Below are positions 26,966-36,070 of a DNA stretch of 64,000 nucleotides, in pieces. Positions within the stretch are counted from its first letter, which is position 1. Every line of letters begins with the position of its first letter. Under the pieces are notes generated by a model. The model was given only the letters and a program-made list of their open reading frames with translations, was not told where the DNA came from and did no database searches. This DNA comes from DASXHZ01 sp036488085 (GTDB lineage Bacteria; Acidobacteriota; Thermoanaerobaculia; Gp7-AA8), in contig DASXHZ010000043.1 of NCBI GenBank assembly GCA_036488085.1, positions 8,289 to 72,288 on the forward strand, given 5' to 3'. Both the position numbers and the translations under genes were made by a program.

Positions 26966-28798
26966 TTATTCGCTGGTCCCCGACTGGAATCTCATCGGGT
27001 TGTAGAGCATGACGCTCGTCAAGATACGTGCGGCGACCTGCAGGTCGTAAATCGAGTCCGACAGCCGCTGCTTGTTGTCGGCGTTCACCGATTCCTTCGC
27101 CTTGACGAGGCTCTCTTTCACTTTGTGCTGGTCCTCGGCTGAGAGGAGTTTTCCGAACTCGTGGAAGACTTTTTCGTTCGTGTAGATCATCCCCTCGAGC
27201 TTGTTCTGCATCAGGCGGAGCTCGCGGCGGCTGGCATCACTGCGCTGGTACTCCTGCGCCTCGTCGACCAGCGAGTCGATCTCGGCCTGACTCAGACCGC
27301 CGGCGGGGTTGATCTGCATCCCCTGCGACTGTCCGGTGGCCTGATCGAGGGCGGTGACGCTGACGATGCCGTTCGAATCGATCGCGAACGTGACCTCGAT
27401 CTGCGGAACGCCGCGCGGCGCCGACGGGATACCGATCAGGTCGAACTGACCGAGGGACTTGTTGTCGCGCGCGAACTCGCGCTCGCCCTGGAGGACGTGA
27501 ATGTTCACGCGGCCCTGATTGTCGGCGACGGTCGTGAACACGAGCGAGTTCTTGGTGGGGATCGTCGAGTTGCGCTCGATGACCTTCGTGGCCATGCCGC
27601 CGTGCGTCTCGACGCCGAGGGAGAGCGGCGTGACGTCGAGGAGGATCATGTCCTTGATGTCGCCTCGGAGGATGCCTCCTTGGATGCCGGCGCCGATGGC
27701 GACGACCTCGTCGGGATTGATGTTGCGGTTCGGCTCTTTCCCGAACGCCTTCTGCACCGCCTCGATGACCTTCGGCGTTCGCGTCTGGCCGCCGACGAGC
27801 ACGACCTCGTCGATGTCTTTCGGCGCGACGTTCGCAGCCTTCATCGCGTCGTTCACCGGTCCGATGGTCTTCTCGATCAGGTCCTCGACGAGGCGCTCGA
27901 ACTCTTTCCGGGTCAGGACGGTATTCAGATGCTTCGGCCCGGAGCCGTCCGCGGAGATGAACGGAAGCGTGATGCGGCTCTCCTGCTCCATCGAGAGCTC
28001 GCACTTCGCCTTTTCGGCCGCTTCCTTGAGGCGCTGGAGGGCCATGCGGTCCTCGCGGAGATCGAGGTTCGTCTCGCGCTGGAAGTTGTCGATCAGCCAG
28101 TCCATGATCCGCTTGTCGAAGTCTTCGCCGCCGAGGTACGTATCGCCGGAGGTGGAGAGGACCTCGAATAAGCCGTCCTCGAGCTTCAGGATCGAGATAT
28201 CGAACGTGCCGCCGCCGAGGTCGTACACGGCGATGAGCTGGTTCTTCTTGTTGTCGAGACCGTACGCGAGCGCCGCCGCGGTCGGCTCGTTGATGATGCG
28301 GAGCACATCGAGGCCGGCGATCTTGCCGGCGTCGCGCGTCGCCTGCCGCTGCGAGTCGTTGAAGTACGCGGGAACGGTGATGATCGCTTCAGTCACCGGC
28401 TCGCCGAGGTAGTCCTCCGCGAACGACTTGATCTCCATCAGAACGAACGCGGAGACCTCTTGCGGGGAGTACTCGCGATCGCGGATCTTCACTTTCAGGT
28501 CACCGTTCGATGCGGCGGCGACGTTGTACGGGAGCATCTGCTTCGCGCGGGTCACCTCGTCCGAGTCGTACTTGCGGCCGATGAGACGTTTGATGGCGAA
28601 GATGGTGTTGAACGGATTCGTGATCGCCTGACGCTTCGCGATCTGCCCGACCAGCCGCTCCCCATCCTCGGTGAAGCCGACGACCGAAGGCGTGGTGCGG
28701 CTCCCTTCCCTGTTCGCGATCACCTGCGGTGTCGCGACGTCGACGACCGAAACACAGGAGTTGGTCGTCCCGAGGTCAATTCCGATGATCTTGGGCAT
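26966..28798 (-). CDS. dnaK: Chaperone DnaK (Hsp70)
   Basis: A 610-residue Hsp70. Signatures: IGIDLGTTNSCVSV, AVYDLGGGTFDISILKLE and VVLVGGQTRTPKVIEAV in the nucleotide-binding domain; the substrate-binding domain contains DVTPLSLGVET. The C-terminal lid is shorter than in E. coli (638 residues) and ends with NPMRFQSGTSE, without the usual EEVD-like or acidic tail. Central gene of the hrcA-grpE-dnaK-dnaJ-prmA operon. Confidence 0.98.
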   Translation of the reverse strand: MPKIIGIDLGTTNSCVSVVDVATPQVIANREGSRTTPSVVGFTEDGERLVGQIAKRQAITNPFNTIFAIKRLIGRKYDSDEVTRAKQMLPYNVAAASNGDLKVKIRDREYSPQEVSAFVLMEIKSFAEDYLGEPVTEAIITVPAYFNDSQRQATRDAGKIAGLDVLRIINEPTAAALAYGLDNKKNQLIAVYDLGGGTFDISILKLEDGLFEVLSTSGDTYLGGEDFDKRIMDWLIDNFQRETNLDLREDRMALQRLKEAAEKAKCELSMEQESRITLPFISADGSGPKHLNTVLTRKEFERLVEDLIEKTIGPVNDAMKAANVAPKDIDEVVLVGGQTRTPKVIEAVQKAFGKEPNRNINPDEVVAIGAGIQGGILRGDIKDMILLDVTPLSLGVETHGGMATKVIERNSTIPTKNSLVFTTVADNQGRVNIHVLQGEREFARDNKSLGQFDLIGIPSAPRGVPQIEVTFAIDSNGIVSVTALDQATGQSQGMQINPAGGLSQAEIDSLVDEAQEYQRSDASRRELRLMQNKLEGMIYTNEKVFHEFGKLLSAEDQHKVKESLVKAKESVNADNKQRLSDSIYDLQVAARILTSVMLYNPMRFQSGTSE

Positions 28799-28807
28799 TG
28801 GTAGACG

Positions 28808-29389
28808 TCAGACCTCTTCCGGGCCACCCACGGCCACCTTCACCATCGCCGGCCTCAGGAGCCGGTCATGGAGAAAGTAGCCCTTCTGGAGTACCTGTAC
28901 GACGGTGTGCGACGGAACGGATGGATTCTCCTCCCGCACCACCGCCTCGTGAATGTTCGGGTCGAACCGCACATTCGCCTCATCGATCGCCCGCACGCCG
29001 TGCTTGGTCAATACATCGAAGAGCTGCTTGTAGATGAGTGCGACGCCGCGATGGAATTCATCCCCATCCTCGGCGTGATCGACCGCGCGGTCGAAGTTGT
29101 CGATCACCGGCAGGAGGTCGCGGAGCGTGCCGGCGAGCGCGTATTTGAAGAAGTCCTGCTTTTCGCGGTCGGCGCGTTTGCGGTAGTTGTCGAAGTCCGC
29201 AAGGGTGCGCATGTAGCGGTCGCGCCACTCCGCGGCTGCCGGATCGGACGCGTGCGCGCCCGAGGCGGCGGGCTCGGCGGCCGCTTCTTCCGCTGCCTTC
29301 TGCATCTCGTGCTCGATGTCTTCGACCGACGCGCCGTCGTCTTCCAGTTCGTAACGATCGTCGTCGCCGTTTCCAGTGGGCTGTGCCAT
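28808..29389 (-). CDS. grpE: Nucleotide exchange factor GrpE
   Basis: A 193-residue GrpE, which releases ADP from DnaK. The acidic N-terminus (DDRYELEDDGASVEDIEHEM) precedes the long coiled coil (EWRDRYMRTLADFDNYRKRADREKQ), and the beta-wing domain ends with QVLQKGYFLHDRLLRPAMVKVA, the family signature. Its ATG overlaps the hrcA stop by 1 bp, and dnaK follows after 9 bp. Confidence 0.96.
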   Translation of the reverse strand: MAQPTGNGDDDRYELEDDGASVEDIEHEMQKAAEEAAAEPAASGAHASDPAAAEWRDRYMRTLADFDNYRKRADREKQDFFKYALAGTLRDLLPVIDNFDRAVDHAEDGDEFHRGVALIYKQLFDVLTKHGVRAIDEANVRFDPNIHEAVVREENPSVPSHTVVQVLQKGYFLHDRLLRPAMVKVAVGGPEEV

Positions 29390-30444
29390 TACTGCTGCTC
29401 CTCTTCTTCGATCTTCCGCGACAGCGCGCGGCCGATGTAGTCGACCAGCGGCGCCATGCGCGCGTACTCCATCCGCATCGGCCCGATGATCCCCACCACG
29501 CCGAGCGGCGCGTTATGCGAGCCGTAGCTCTTCGCGACGATGCTGAAATTGTGCACGTGCGTGAAGTCGCTGTCCGATCCGATCAGGATCTGCAGCCCGT
29601 CTTCGGTCAGACACGAGTTCAACAAGTCGATCAGTTTCTCTTTTTCCTGTAGCGCCAGGAAGGTTTTGCGGAGGGCCATCGTCTCGGAGAATTCCGGCTT
29701 CGTCAGGATCGACGCCGCCCCTTCGACGTAGAGATCGTTGTCGATCGTCCGGACGTCGTTGACCGCCTCGATACCGAGGGCGATGGTCTTCTGGAGCATC
29801 TGGTCCTGCATCGCCCGCTCTTCCTCCGTCATCCGGACGAGGCGGCGACGGATGTGGTCGAGCGTGAGGCCGAAGAACTCGCCGGTGATGTAGCGCCCGA
29901 TCTTCTCGAGCTCGTCGCGCGTGAAGTTGAGACGCGTCTCGATGATCTTGTTCACGACCACGCCGTTGGTCCCGACGATGACGCAGAGGATCTTGTTCTC
30001 GGCGACGAGGACGAAGTCCATCGACCGGATCGCAAACTGCAACAGGGTCGGCATGAAGACGACGCCGACCTGGTCGGCGAGGCGCGAAAGGAGACGCGAC
30101 GCTTCGTGGAGGACGTGATCGATCTCGGTACCGTGTCCGACCTGCTCGTCGATCGTCTCGCGCTCGCGCTGGGTGAGCATCCGCGACTTCATCAGGTAGT
30201 TGATGAAGAAGCGGTAGCCGCGGTCGGTCGGAACGCGGCCTGCCGAGGTGTGAGGCTGCGCCAGATAGCCGAGGTCCTCGAGATCCGCCATGACGTTGCG
30301 GAGGCTGGCGGGAGAGAGCTGAAAGTGGCCGCCCTTCGCCAGGGAGCGGGAGCTGATCGCCTCCCCCGTGGCAACGTGTTGCATCACGATCTCGCGGAGG
30401 ACTTCCCGCGCGCGTCCGTCAAGCTCTTCTCCTTGCTGGCTCAT
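29389..30444 (-). CDS. hrcA: Heat-inducible transcription repressor HrcA
   Basis: A 351-residue HrcA. The N-terminal winged helix (LDGRAREVLREIVMQHVATG, SSRSLAKGGHFQLSPASLRNVMADLEDLGYL) binds the CIRCE operator; the central and C-terminal GAF-like domain (LNFTRDELEKIGRYI, LIGSDSDFTHVHNFSIVAKSYG, VGIIGPMRMEYARMAPLVDYIG) has the family motifs. First gene of the heat-shock operon and most likely autoregulated through the CIRCE at 30455-30481. Confidence 0.97.
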   Translation of the reverse strand: MSQQGEELDGRAREVLREIVMQHVATGEAISSRSLAKGGHFQLSPASLRNVMADLEDLGYLAQPHTSAGRVPTDRGYRFFINYLMKSRMLTQRERETIDEQVGHGTEIDHVLHEASRLLSRLADQVGVVFMPTLLQFAIRSMDFVLVAENKILCVIVGTNGVVVNKIIETRLNFTRDELEKIGRYITGEFFGLTLDHIRRRLVRMTEEERAMQDQMLQKTIALGIEAVNDVRTIDNDLYVEGAASILTKPEFSETMALRKTFLALQEKEKLIDLLNSCLTEDGLQILIGSDSDFTHVHNFSIVAKSYGSHNAPLGVVGIIGPMRMEYARMAPLVDYIGRALSRKIEEEEQQ

Positions 30445-30454
30445 CAGTTTCGAC

Positions 30455-30481
30455 CTGGCACTCTCACCAAACGAGTGCCAA
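30455..30481 (-). promoter_or_regulatory. CIRCE operator of the hrcA operon
   Basis: The transcript strand reads TTGGCACTC-9 nt-GAGTGCCAG. Arms and 9-nt spacer match the CIRCE consensus TTAGCACTC-N9-GAGTGCTAA, with 8 perfectly paired bases. It lies 11 bp before the hrcA ATG, where HrcA binding would block transcription of the whole chaperone operon. Confidence 0.93.
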
Positions 30482-30504
30482 GGCCAATGTTAACCTAGCG
30501 AGCC

Positions 30505-31146
30505 ATGCCGATGATTTCGCGCCGGTTAGCGATTCTGCTCTTCGCCATGGCGATCCCGGCTCACGCCGGCACCGTCGACCGCGTCGCGGCGGTCATCGAC
30601 AAGCAGGTGATCACGGTCAGCGAAGTGAATCAGATGGTGGAGCTTCGCTTCTTCCCGCGCAATCAGGGAGAGTCGGAGGACGACTTCCGGCATCGCATCC
30701 TCGACGCGCTCATCGCACAGGCACTGAAGTTCCGGGACGTCGAACGCTTCGGGGCCGAGGACATTCCGAAAGACTCGATCGAGGCGCGCGTGACGGAGAT
30801 TGCGAAACGCTTCCCCACCCCGGCCGATCTCGATGCCGCGCTCAACCGCGTCGAGCTGACGCCGGACGAGCTGCGCGCGCTCGTGAAACGCCAACTGCAG
30901 GTCGAGGCGTACGTTCAGGAACGCTTCGCGCCGCTGGTGTTCGTCTCGAACGACGAGATCGCGACGTATTACCGCGGCACCTGGAGCCAGCAGCGCCGCC
31001 AGCGCGGCCTCGCCATTCCGCCTCTCGCCGAAGTGCGTGAAGAGATCCGCACGCTCCTGCGCGCGTCGCGCCTGCAGGAAGAGATCGAGAAGTGGACGAC
31101 GCAGCTCCGGGACCGGGCGAACGTCGACGTATACGCGTGGCGCTGA
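30505..31146 (+). CDS. SurA-type periplasmic chaperone without PPIase domain
   Basis: A 213-residue exported protein. Residues 1-21 form a signal peptide (SRRLAILLFAMAIPAHA). The rest matches the SurA N-terminal domain: VDRVAAVIDKQVITVSEVNQMVELRF, then RILDALIAQALKFRDVERFG, and ends in a C-terminal helix region. There is no parvulin (PPIase) domain, so it is likely a holdase for outer membrane proteins. It diverges from the heat-shock operon, whose CIRCE lies 24 bp upstream and could affect it too. Confidence 0.85.
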   Translation: MPMISRRLAILLFAMAIPAHAGTVDRVAAVIDKQVITVSEVNQMVELRFFPRNQGESEDDFRHRILDALIAQALKFRDVERFGAEDIPKDSIEARVTEIAKRFPTPADLDAALNRVELTPDELRALVKRQLQVEAYVQERFAPLVFVSNDEIATYYRGTWSQQRRQRGLAIPPLAEVREEIRTLLRASRLQEEIEKWTTQLRDRANVDVYAWR

Positions 31147-31148
31147 CG

Positions 31149-31979
31149 CTACTGCGTCATCATCATCACGATCAGCCGTACGCTTCCGTCTTCGTTGACG
31201 ACTTCGTTCTCGATCTCCACCCGCTGCACGATGCCGCCCGACATCGACAGCCGGGAGAAGAAGGTGGAGGCCGCCGTCGACGTCGGACAGTCGACGGTGA
31301 TGACCGCGATGCCGGCCGTCGGCACTTTGATCGATGCGATCGTCGCGCCGCCACTGAGGCCACTGATGATCACGCGCTTCGCCTCGGCTGGAAGGGGCGC
31401 GTTGACGATCGCCTTGTTCGGATCGTTGAGCGCCACTTTCGTGACGCGGGAGCGATCGCCGAGGAGGTTCAACCGGTGCGCTCTGAGGTCGGTATCGACG
31501 ATCGCGACGCGGCCTTCCGTGACGGTGACGTCGCCCTGCACGATTCCGCGCGTTCCGCAGTTCACGCGCACGTGGTACGCACCCGGTGCGAGGTCGTCGA
31601 AGGTGGCGGGATCGGCAATCGCCTGCTCTTTGTCGTTGATCGCGGCGACGCATTTCGCATCCGCCGCGGCCCGGACTTCGACGCCGCCTTTCGGCGCCGG
31701 CCGCGCGTGAAGGGCGAGCGGCGAGACGGAGACGGTCGACAGCTCGCCGCTGGCAACGTTGACGTCGATCGTCGCGGAGCCGCCGTTCGGCACCTCGATG
31801 GTGACCTTGTGCGCGCCGACCTTGACGTCACGCAGCAGGGAGCCGTTCTCGCTCCAATTCGTCTGCGACAGCCGCACGCCGTCGAGATAGACGTTGGCCC
31901 CCGGAGCGAAACGCACCCAGATGTCCCCCGTATCAGGGCCACCGATAGCTAACGCCAGAAGGATTGCGGGGAGAAGCAA
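31149..31979 (-). CDS. PEGA-like domain protein, exported
   Basis: A 276-residue protein that starts with a hydrophobic segment (LLPAILLALAIGG) and a PEGA-like surface-layer domain (VRFAPGANVYLDGVRLSQTNW, GAHKVTIEVPNGG). A second, similar unit (GAYHVRVNCGTRG) follows. The C-terminal region (VALNDPNKAIVNAPLPAEAKRVIISGLSGG) is beta-rich without a clear match. Start is TTG 31979, with no good ATG in frame; a start a few codons upstream would lengthen the signal segment. A cell-envelope role is likely but unproven. Confidence 0.7.
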   Translation of the reverse strand: MLLPAILLALAIGGPDTGDIWVRFAPGANVYLDGVRLSQTNWSENGSLLRDVKVGAHKVTIEVPNGGSATIDVNVASGELSTVSVSPLALHARPAPKGGVEVRAAADAKCVAAINDKEQAIADPATFDDLAPGAYHVRVNCGTRGIVQGDVTVTEGRVAIVDTDLRAHRLNLLGDRSRVTKVALNDPNKAIVNAPLPAEAKRVIISGLSGGATIASIKVPTAGIAVITVDCPTSTAASTFFSRLSMSGGIVQRVEIENEVVNEDGSVRLIVMMMTQ

Positions 31980-32091
31980 GCGCGGCAGAATACCATCCCT
32001 AATGGGGAAGAGGGACCAGCCATCAGCTCCGCCATACGGTGGCGCGAGCCGGAAACGTGAAGCACATCACGCGCGCTAAACTGTTCACAAA

Positions 32092-33531
32092 GTGGCCCGC
32101 TTTGGTGATCTGTCCATCCGCAGCAAACTGCTGACTGGATTCATGCTGACCAGTCTCGTGGCGCTGCTCATCACCCTCGGCGTGCTCGCTCTCTACGACC
32201 GCAAGACGTACAGCGAGAAGATGATGCGGGACGCCACCGTGCTCGCCGGCGTGATCGGCGAGAACGCGTCGTCATCGATCGTCTTCAACGATCCCGAGAC
32301 CGCGCGGTCGACGCTCGCGGCCCTCCGCGCTCAGCCGCACATCACGCACGCGCTCCTCTTCGACCGCGAGGGGAAGGTGTTCGCCGAGTACGGACACGGT
32401 CCGGCCGATAAAGAGAAGCCGCGCGACGGCGTGACGTTCGCGGGGAACGAGATCGAGGTGACGGAGCCGATCCTCTTCAACAATGCGCGCGTCGGAACCG
32501 TCCATCTCCATTCCGACATTGGCGAGCTGCGCGAGCGCCGCACGCGGTACCTCGTCATCGCCGGCATGGTCCTGGTCGGCGCCTCGCTCGTGGCGCTGAT
32601 CTTCTCGCTCTTCCTGCAGCGCGCGATCTCGCGTCCGCTGCTCGCGCTCCGCAACGTGACGAAGCGCGTCTCGCGCGAGAAGAACTACGCGCTGCGCGCC
32701 GACAAGTCGTCGAATGACGAAGTCGGCCAGGTGATCGACGGCTTCAACGAGATGCTCGGCGAGATCCGGCGGCGCGACGCCGAGATCCAGGACAGGCACC
32801 GGCAGGAGATGGCGCTGGCGCGCTCGATCCAGACGTCTGTCCTCCCCCGGACGTTCGACTTCCCCGGCTTCGACGTCTCCGCCGTCATGTACCCGGCCGA
32901 GGAGGTTGGCGGCGATTTCTATGAGTTCCGCCGCTCGAACGGGAGCGCGTGGATCGGCGTCGGCGACGTGACCGGCCACGGCGTCACCTCGGGGCTCATC
33001 ATGATGATGGCGCAGTCGATGTTCACGATGCTCTGCGAGCAGTCGAACGGCCAGACGACGCCGTCGGAGTTCATCACGCTGCTGAACCGCGCGATGTTCT
33101 ACAACCTGCGCTCGCGGCTGGGGCAGGACCGCTTCATGACGCTCGTCGTGGCGAAGCTCGCGCAGAGCGGCGTGATGACGTACGCCGGCTCGCACACCGA
33201 CCTCCTCATCTACCGCGCCGCGAACGGCCGCGTCGACCGGCTCGCCACCGACGGCCTCTGGATCGGCATCGAGAATGACATCGCGCCGGTCACGACCGAT
33301 CAAACGCTGACGCTCGACCGCGGCGACGTGGCGCTGTTCCACACCGACGGGGTGACCGAGTCGCGCAACAGCAGCGGCGAGTTCTTCGACATCGATCGCC
33401 TGATGCAACAGCTCCACGACCTCCACGGCGCCACCGCCTCGGAGATCGTCACGACAATCGCCAACGCGGCCTGGAGCTGGGCCGGAACGCCGAAAGACGA
33501 CGTCAGTCTGCTGGCAGTGAAGAGGACATGA
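32092..33531 (+). CDS. Membrane PP2C-type phosphatase (CHASE8-like, HAMP, RsbU/SpoIIE)
   Basis: A 479-residue phosphatase anchored by two transmembrane segments (about 12-35 and 155-180). Between them is a CHASE8-like extracytoplasmic sensor (KTYSEKMMRDATVLAGVIGENASSSIVFNDPETA). A HAMP linker follows, then the PP2C domain from about residue 245: RSIQTSVLPRTFDFPGFDVSA, GGDFYEF, WIGVGDVTGHGVTSGLI and DDVSLLAVKR give the metal-binding Asp residues. It starts the partner-switching cassette. In RsbU or SiaA-type systems such phosphatases dephosphorylate a STAS protein. GTG start at 32092. Confidence 0.92.
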   Translation: MARFGDLSIRSKLLTGFMLTSLVALLITLGVLALYDRKTYSEKMMRDATVLAGVIGENASSSIVFNDPETARSTLAALRAQPHITHALLFDREGKVFAEYGHGPADKEKPRDGVTFAGNEIEVTEPILFNNARVGTVHLHSDIGELRERRTRYLVIAGMVLVGASLVALIFSLFLQRAISRPLLALRNVTKRVSREKNYALRADKSSNDEVGQVIDGFNEMLGEIRRRDAEIQDRHRQEMALARSIQTSVLPRTFDFPGFDVSAVMYPAEEVGGDFYEFRRSNGSAWIGVGDVTGHGVTSGLIMMMAQSMFTMLCEQSNGQTTPSEFITLLNRAMFYNLRSRLGQDRFMTLVVAKLAQSGVMTYAGSHTDLLIYRAANGRVDRLATDGLWIGIENDIAPVTTDQTLTLDRGDVALFHTDGVTESRNSSGEFFDIDRLMQQLHDLHGATASEIVTTIANAAWSWAGTPKDDVSLLAVKRT

Positions 33532-33568
33532 TCGTCCGCAATTCATGGGCTTGAAGGAAGAGGTCTTG

Positions 33569-34060
33569 ATGGAAGCGATGCAGATCACTCCCGTCTCATC
33601 GGATTACGTCGAGATGCGGTTCGGGCCGCGCTGGACGTACATCAGTTGCGTGCGCAAGTTCGTGGCGAGTTTCTTCATGATCGGGCTCGCCGACAAGGAG
33701 CGCGCCGAACAGATCTCGATGGCCGCCTCGGAGCTCCTCGAGAACGCGGTGAAGTACGCGTCGGACGAGGAGAGTTACCTCAAGATCTCAATCGCGAAGC
33801 AGTCGAGCGTCGTCGACGTCTGCGTCAAGAATCGCGCCGAACCGCACCACATCAACACGCTGCGCCGCGAGCTCGCCATGATCCAGGCCGGGAATCCCGA
33901 GTCGGTCTATCTGAAGAAGATGGAGGCCGCCGCGATGACGGAAGGGCAATCGCGCCTGGGGCTCATACGCATCCTCTACGAGGCGAACGCGAAGTTGCGC
34001 CTCGACGTTCACGACAACGAAGTGGCGATCCACGCCATCTTCCCGCTGGAGGGCGCATGA
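33569..34060 (+). CDS. RsbW/SiaB-like HATPase kinase
   Basis: About 163 residues of the GHKL ATPase fold used by anti-sigma/partner-switching kinases. The N-box is intact: ISMAASELLENAVKYASD. Later regions (IRILYEANAKLRLDVHDNEVAIHAIFPL) fit the slr1658/SiaB type more than classical RsbW. ATG 33569 is preferred because GGAAGAGG stands 5 nt before it; ATG 33545 is in frame. Its stop overlaps the STAS gene start (ATGA). Confidence 0.87.
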   Translation: MEAMQITPVSSDYVEMRFGPRWTYISCVRKFVASFFMIGLADKERAEQISMAASELLENAVKYASDEESYLKISIAKQSSVVDVCVKNRAEPHHINTLRRELAMIQAGNPESVYLKKMEAAAMTEGQSRLGLIRILYEANAKLRLDVHDNEVAIHAIFPLEGA

Positions 34061-34449
34061 GCGAGAACGCGTTCACCCCGCTTTCAGCCGAGGGACTGTC
34101 GATCTCGCCGCAGATGTCCGGCGAAGTGCTCCGCGTGAAGATGACCGGCGCCGTCGAGATGCGCGATCCCGGCGAGCTACTGAATCCGTACTGGACCGGA
34201 ATCGACGAAGCGGTGCGCGAGAAGAAGCTCAGGCGCGTCGAGGTGGATCTGCGCGACGTCAATTTCATGAACAGCAGCGGCATCCTCACGCTCGTTCGCT
34301 GGATCACGAAGGCGAAAACGCACGCGGCGGACCAGGCGTACACGCTCGTGCTGCAGTACGACCGCAACGTGACGTGGCAACGCACGAGCATCCCAACGCT
34401 GGCGAAATTGGCGCCGAAGATCGTCGTGGCGGCTGAGGTGAATGGATAA
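34057..34449 (+). CDS. STAS-domain anti-sigma antagonist-like protein (slr1659 type)
   Basis: A 130-residue STAS protein. Key strand and switch region: RVEVDLRDVNFMNSSGILTLVRWITKAK; the Ser of NSSG is the expected phosphorylation site. The MTGAVEMRDPGELLNPYW beginning and the LQYDRNVTWQRTSIPTLAKLAP tail suggest the slr1659 group. Likely substrate of the kinase at 33569 and the phosphatase at 32092. It overlaps the next gene by 8 bp, so translation is coupled. Confidence 0.88.
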   Translation: MSENAFTPLSAEGLSISPQMSGEVLRVKMTGAVEMRDPGELLNPYWTGIDEAVREKKLRRVEVDLRDVNFMNSSGILTLVRWITKAKTHAADQAYTLVLQYDRNVTWQRTSIPTLAKLAPKIVVAAEVNG

Positions 34450-36040
34450 CGACCTGACGTTCGTCGCGAATCCGTGGCCGGGATGGGACATCCCCTGCCA
34501 CGCGTGTGGCTCGGGGTGCCGGGTCGTGGACCGCTTCTGCAGCCAGTGTGGCGTCACCGATCCGACCGGCCGTTTCGCGAATGCGTCCGACCCCTCGCTG
34601 CTCGACCTCGAGCTCACGGCGCCGACGCTCGTCGCCGGCGATGCGGACGAGATGCGCAGCGACGCGACCATGCTCGGCCCTCCGCCGCAGACCGCCGAAG
34701 GCTCGGCACCGAGCACCGCGCATCCGTCCGGCGGTGCGGGCCGCTCGCGTCGCCACCTCGAGGCGGTCGCGACGCTCGAGCGCATCCTCGTCCCCGGCGG
34801 CGTCTTCGGGCGGCGCTACCGCGTGCAGCGCTTCCTCGGCGCCGGTGCAATGGGCTACGTCTGCTCCGCCGTTGACAGCAGCATCGACGAAGTCGTCGCG
34901 CTCAAGATCCTCTCCGCGCCGATGCAGGAGGACCCGGAGTCGTTCGAGCGCTTCAAGACGGAGCTGAAGCTGGCGCGCAAGATCCGCCATCGCAACGTCG
35001 TCCAGAGCTTCGACCTCGGGTTCGCCGACGGCTTCCCCTACATTTCGATGGAGTACGTCGACGCCGACAACGTCCACAAGCACCTGTCGCGGCGCCCGTT
35101 CTTCCCCGAGCCGGTCGCGCTGTCGATCCTGCGCCAGGTTCTGCGCGGCCTACGAGCCGCGCACGAGCTCGGGATCATCCATCGCGACATCAAGCCGGAG
35201 AACATCCTCCTCAACAAAGACGGCATCGCCTTCATCACCGACTTCGGCATCGCGACGTCGGCGCGCGCGATGAAGGTGAAGCGCGAGATCGCCGGAACGC
35301 CCGACTACATGTCGCCCGAGCAGCTCCGCGGCCACGACATCACGCACGCGTCCGACCTCTACTCCTGCGGCGTCTTGCTCTACCGCATGCTCGCCGGCCG
35401 CCTCCCCTTCCAGGCGAAGACAATTACGAACACGATCGCGGCGCACCTCCACGACACGCCCGACCCGATGCCGGCCGACATCGAGATCTCCGACGCCACG
35501 CGGACCCTCGTCGATGACCTGCTGAAGAAAGACGTCGCCGACCGCCCGATGGACGCGACCACGGTCCTCGACCGCGTCGAAGCCGCGCTCTCGGCCGGCA
35601 AGAAAGTCCGCAGCAGTTCCTCGCGCATCACGATCCTCATCGCCGAGGAGGACCCGCAGACGATGGCGCTCCTGCGGAGCGTCCTCGAGACCGACGGCTA
35701 CCGAGTCCTCACGACGTCGACCGCCGAGGAGGCGGTGAACCTCGCCTTCGAACAGAGCCCGTCGCTGATCCTCCTCGACGCCCAGATCAAAGGCGGAGTG
35801 GACATCGTCATCGACGACGCCGACACCGCCCCCGGCGACGACCGCTTCGTCGACGGCATCGGCTTCCTCCGCATCCTCCGCGAAGACGAACGCCTCTCCC
35901 GCGTCCCCGTCGTCGTCATGACCGAGACCACCGAGGTCACCCCCCTACTCGACGCCGGCGCCGCCGAGTTTCTCCGCAAGCCACTCGCCCCCGCGGACGT
36001 CACGGAGACAGTGAGGCGCCTGCAGATCGGGGCGGCGTAA
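34442..36040 (+). CDS. Ser/Thr protein kinase with N-terminal zinc ribbon and C-terminal receiver
   Basis: A 532-residue hybrid. Residues 15-40 hold a zinc ribbon (CHACG...CSQCG). The Hanks-type kinase runs from about 125 to 380: glycine loop LGAGAMGYV, VALKIL, IIHRDIKPENILL, ITDFGIA, GTPDYMSPEQL. The receiver domain (about 395-530) has EED, the phospho-acceptor Asp in LILLDAQI, the T in VVVMTET and K in FLRKPL. Between the Asp loop and the next helix there is an acidic insertion of about 20 residues, unusual for receivers. No transmembrane segment. Last gene of the cassette, overlapping the STAS gene by 8 bp. Confidence 0.92.
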   Translation: MDNDLTFVANPWPGWDIPCHACGSGCRVVDRFCSQCGVTDPTGRFANASDPSLLDLELTAPTLVAGDADEMRSDATMLGPPPQTAEGSAPSTAHPSGGAGRSRRHLEAVATLERILVPGGVFGRRYRVQRFLGAGAMGYVCSAVDSSIDEVVALKILSAPMQEDPESFERFKTELKLARKIRHRNVVQSFDLGFADGFPYISMEYVDADNVHKHLSRRPFFPEPVALSILRQVLRGLRAAHELGIIHRDIKPENILLNKDGIAFITDFGIATSARAMKVKREIAGTPDYMSPEQLRGHDITHASDLYSCGVLLYRMLAGRLPFQAKTITNTIAAHLHDTPDPMPADIEISDATRTLVDDLLKKDVADRPMDATTVLDRVEAALSAGKKVRSSSSRITILIAEEDPQTMALLRSVLETDGYRVLTTSTAEEAVNLAFEQSPSLILLDAQIKGGVDIVIDDADTAPGDDRFVDGIGFLRILREDERLSRVPVVVMTETTEVTPLLDAGAAEFLRKPLAPADVTETVRRLQIGAA

Positions 36041-36070
36041 GGGCGGTCGCAGGCGCGGCAATCGGGTCAT

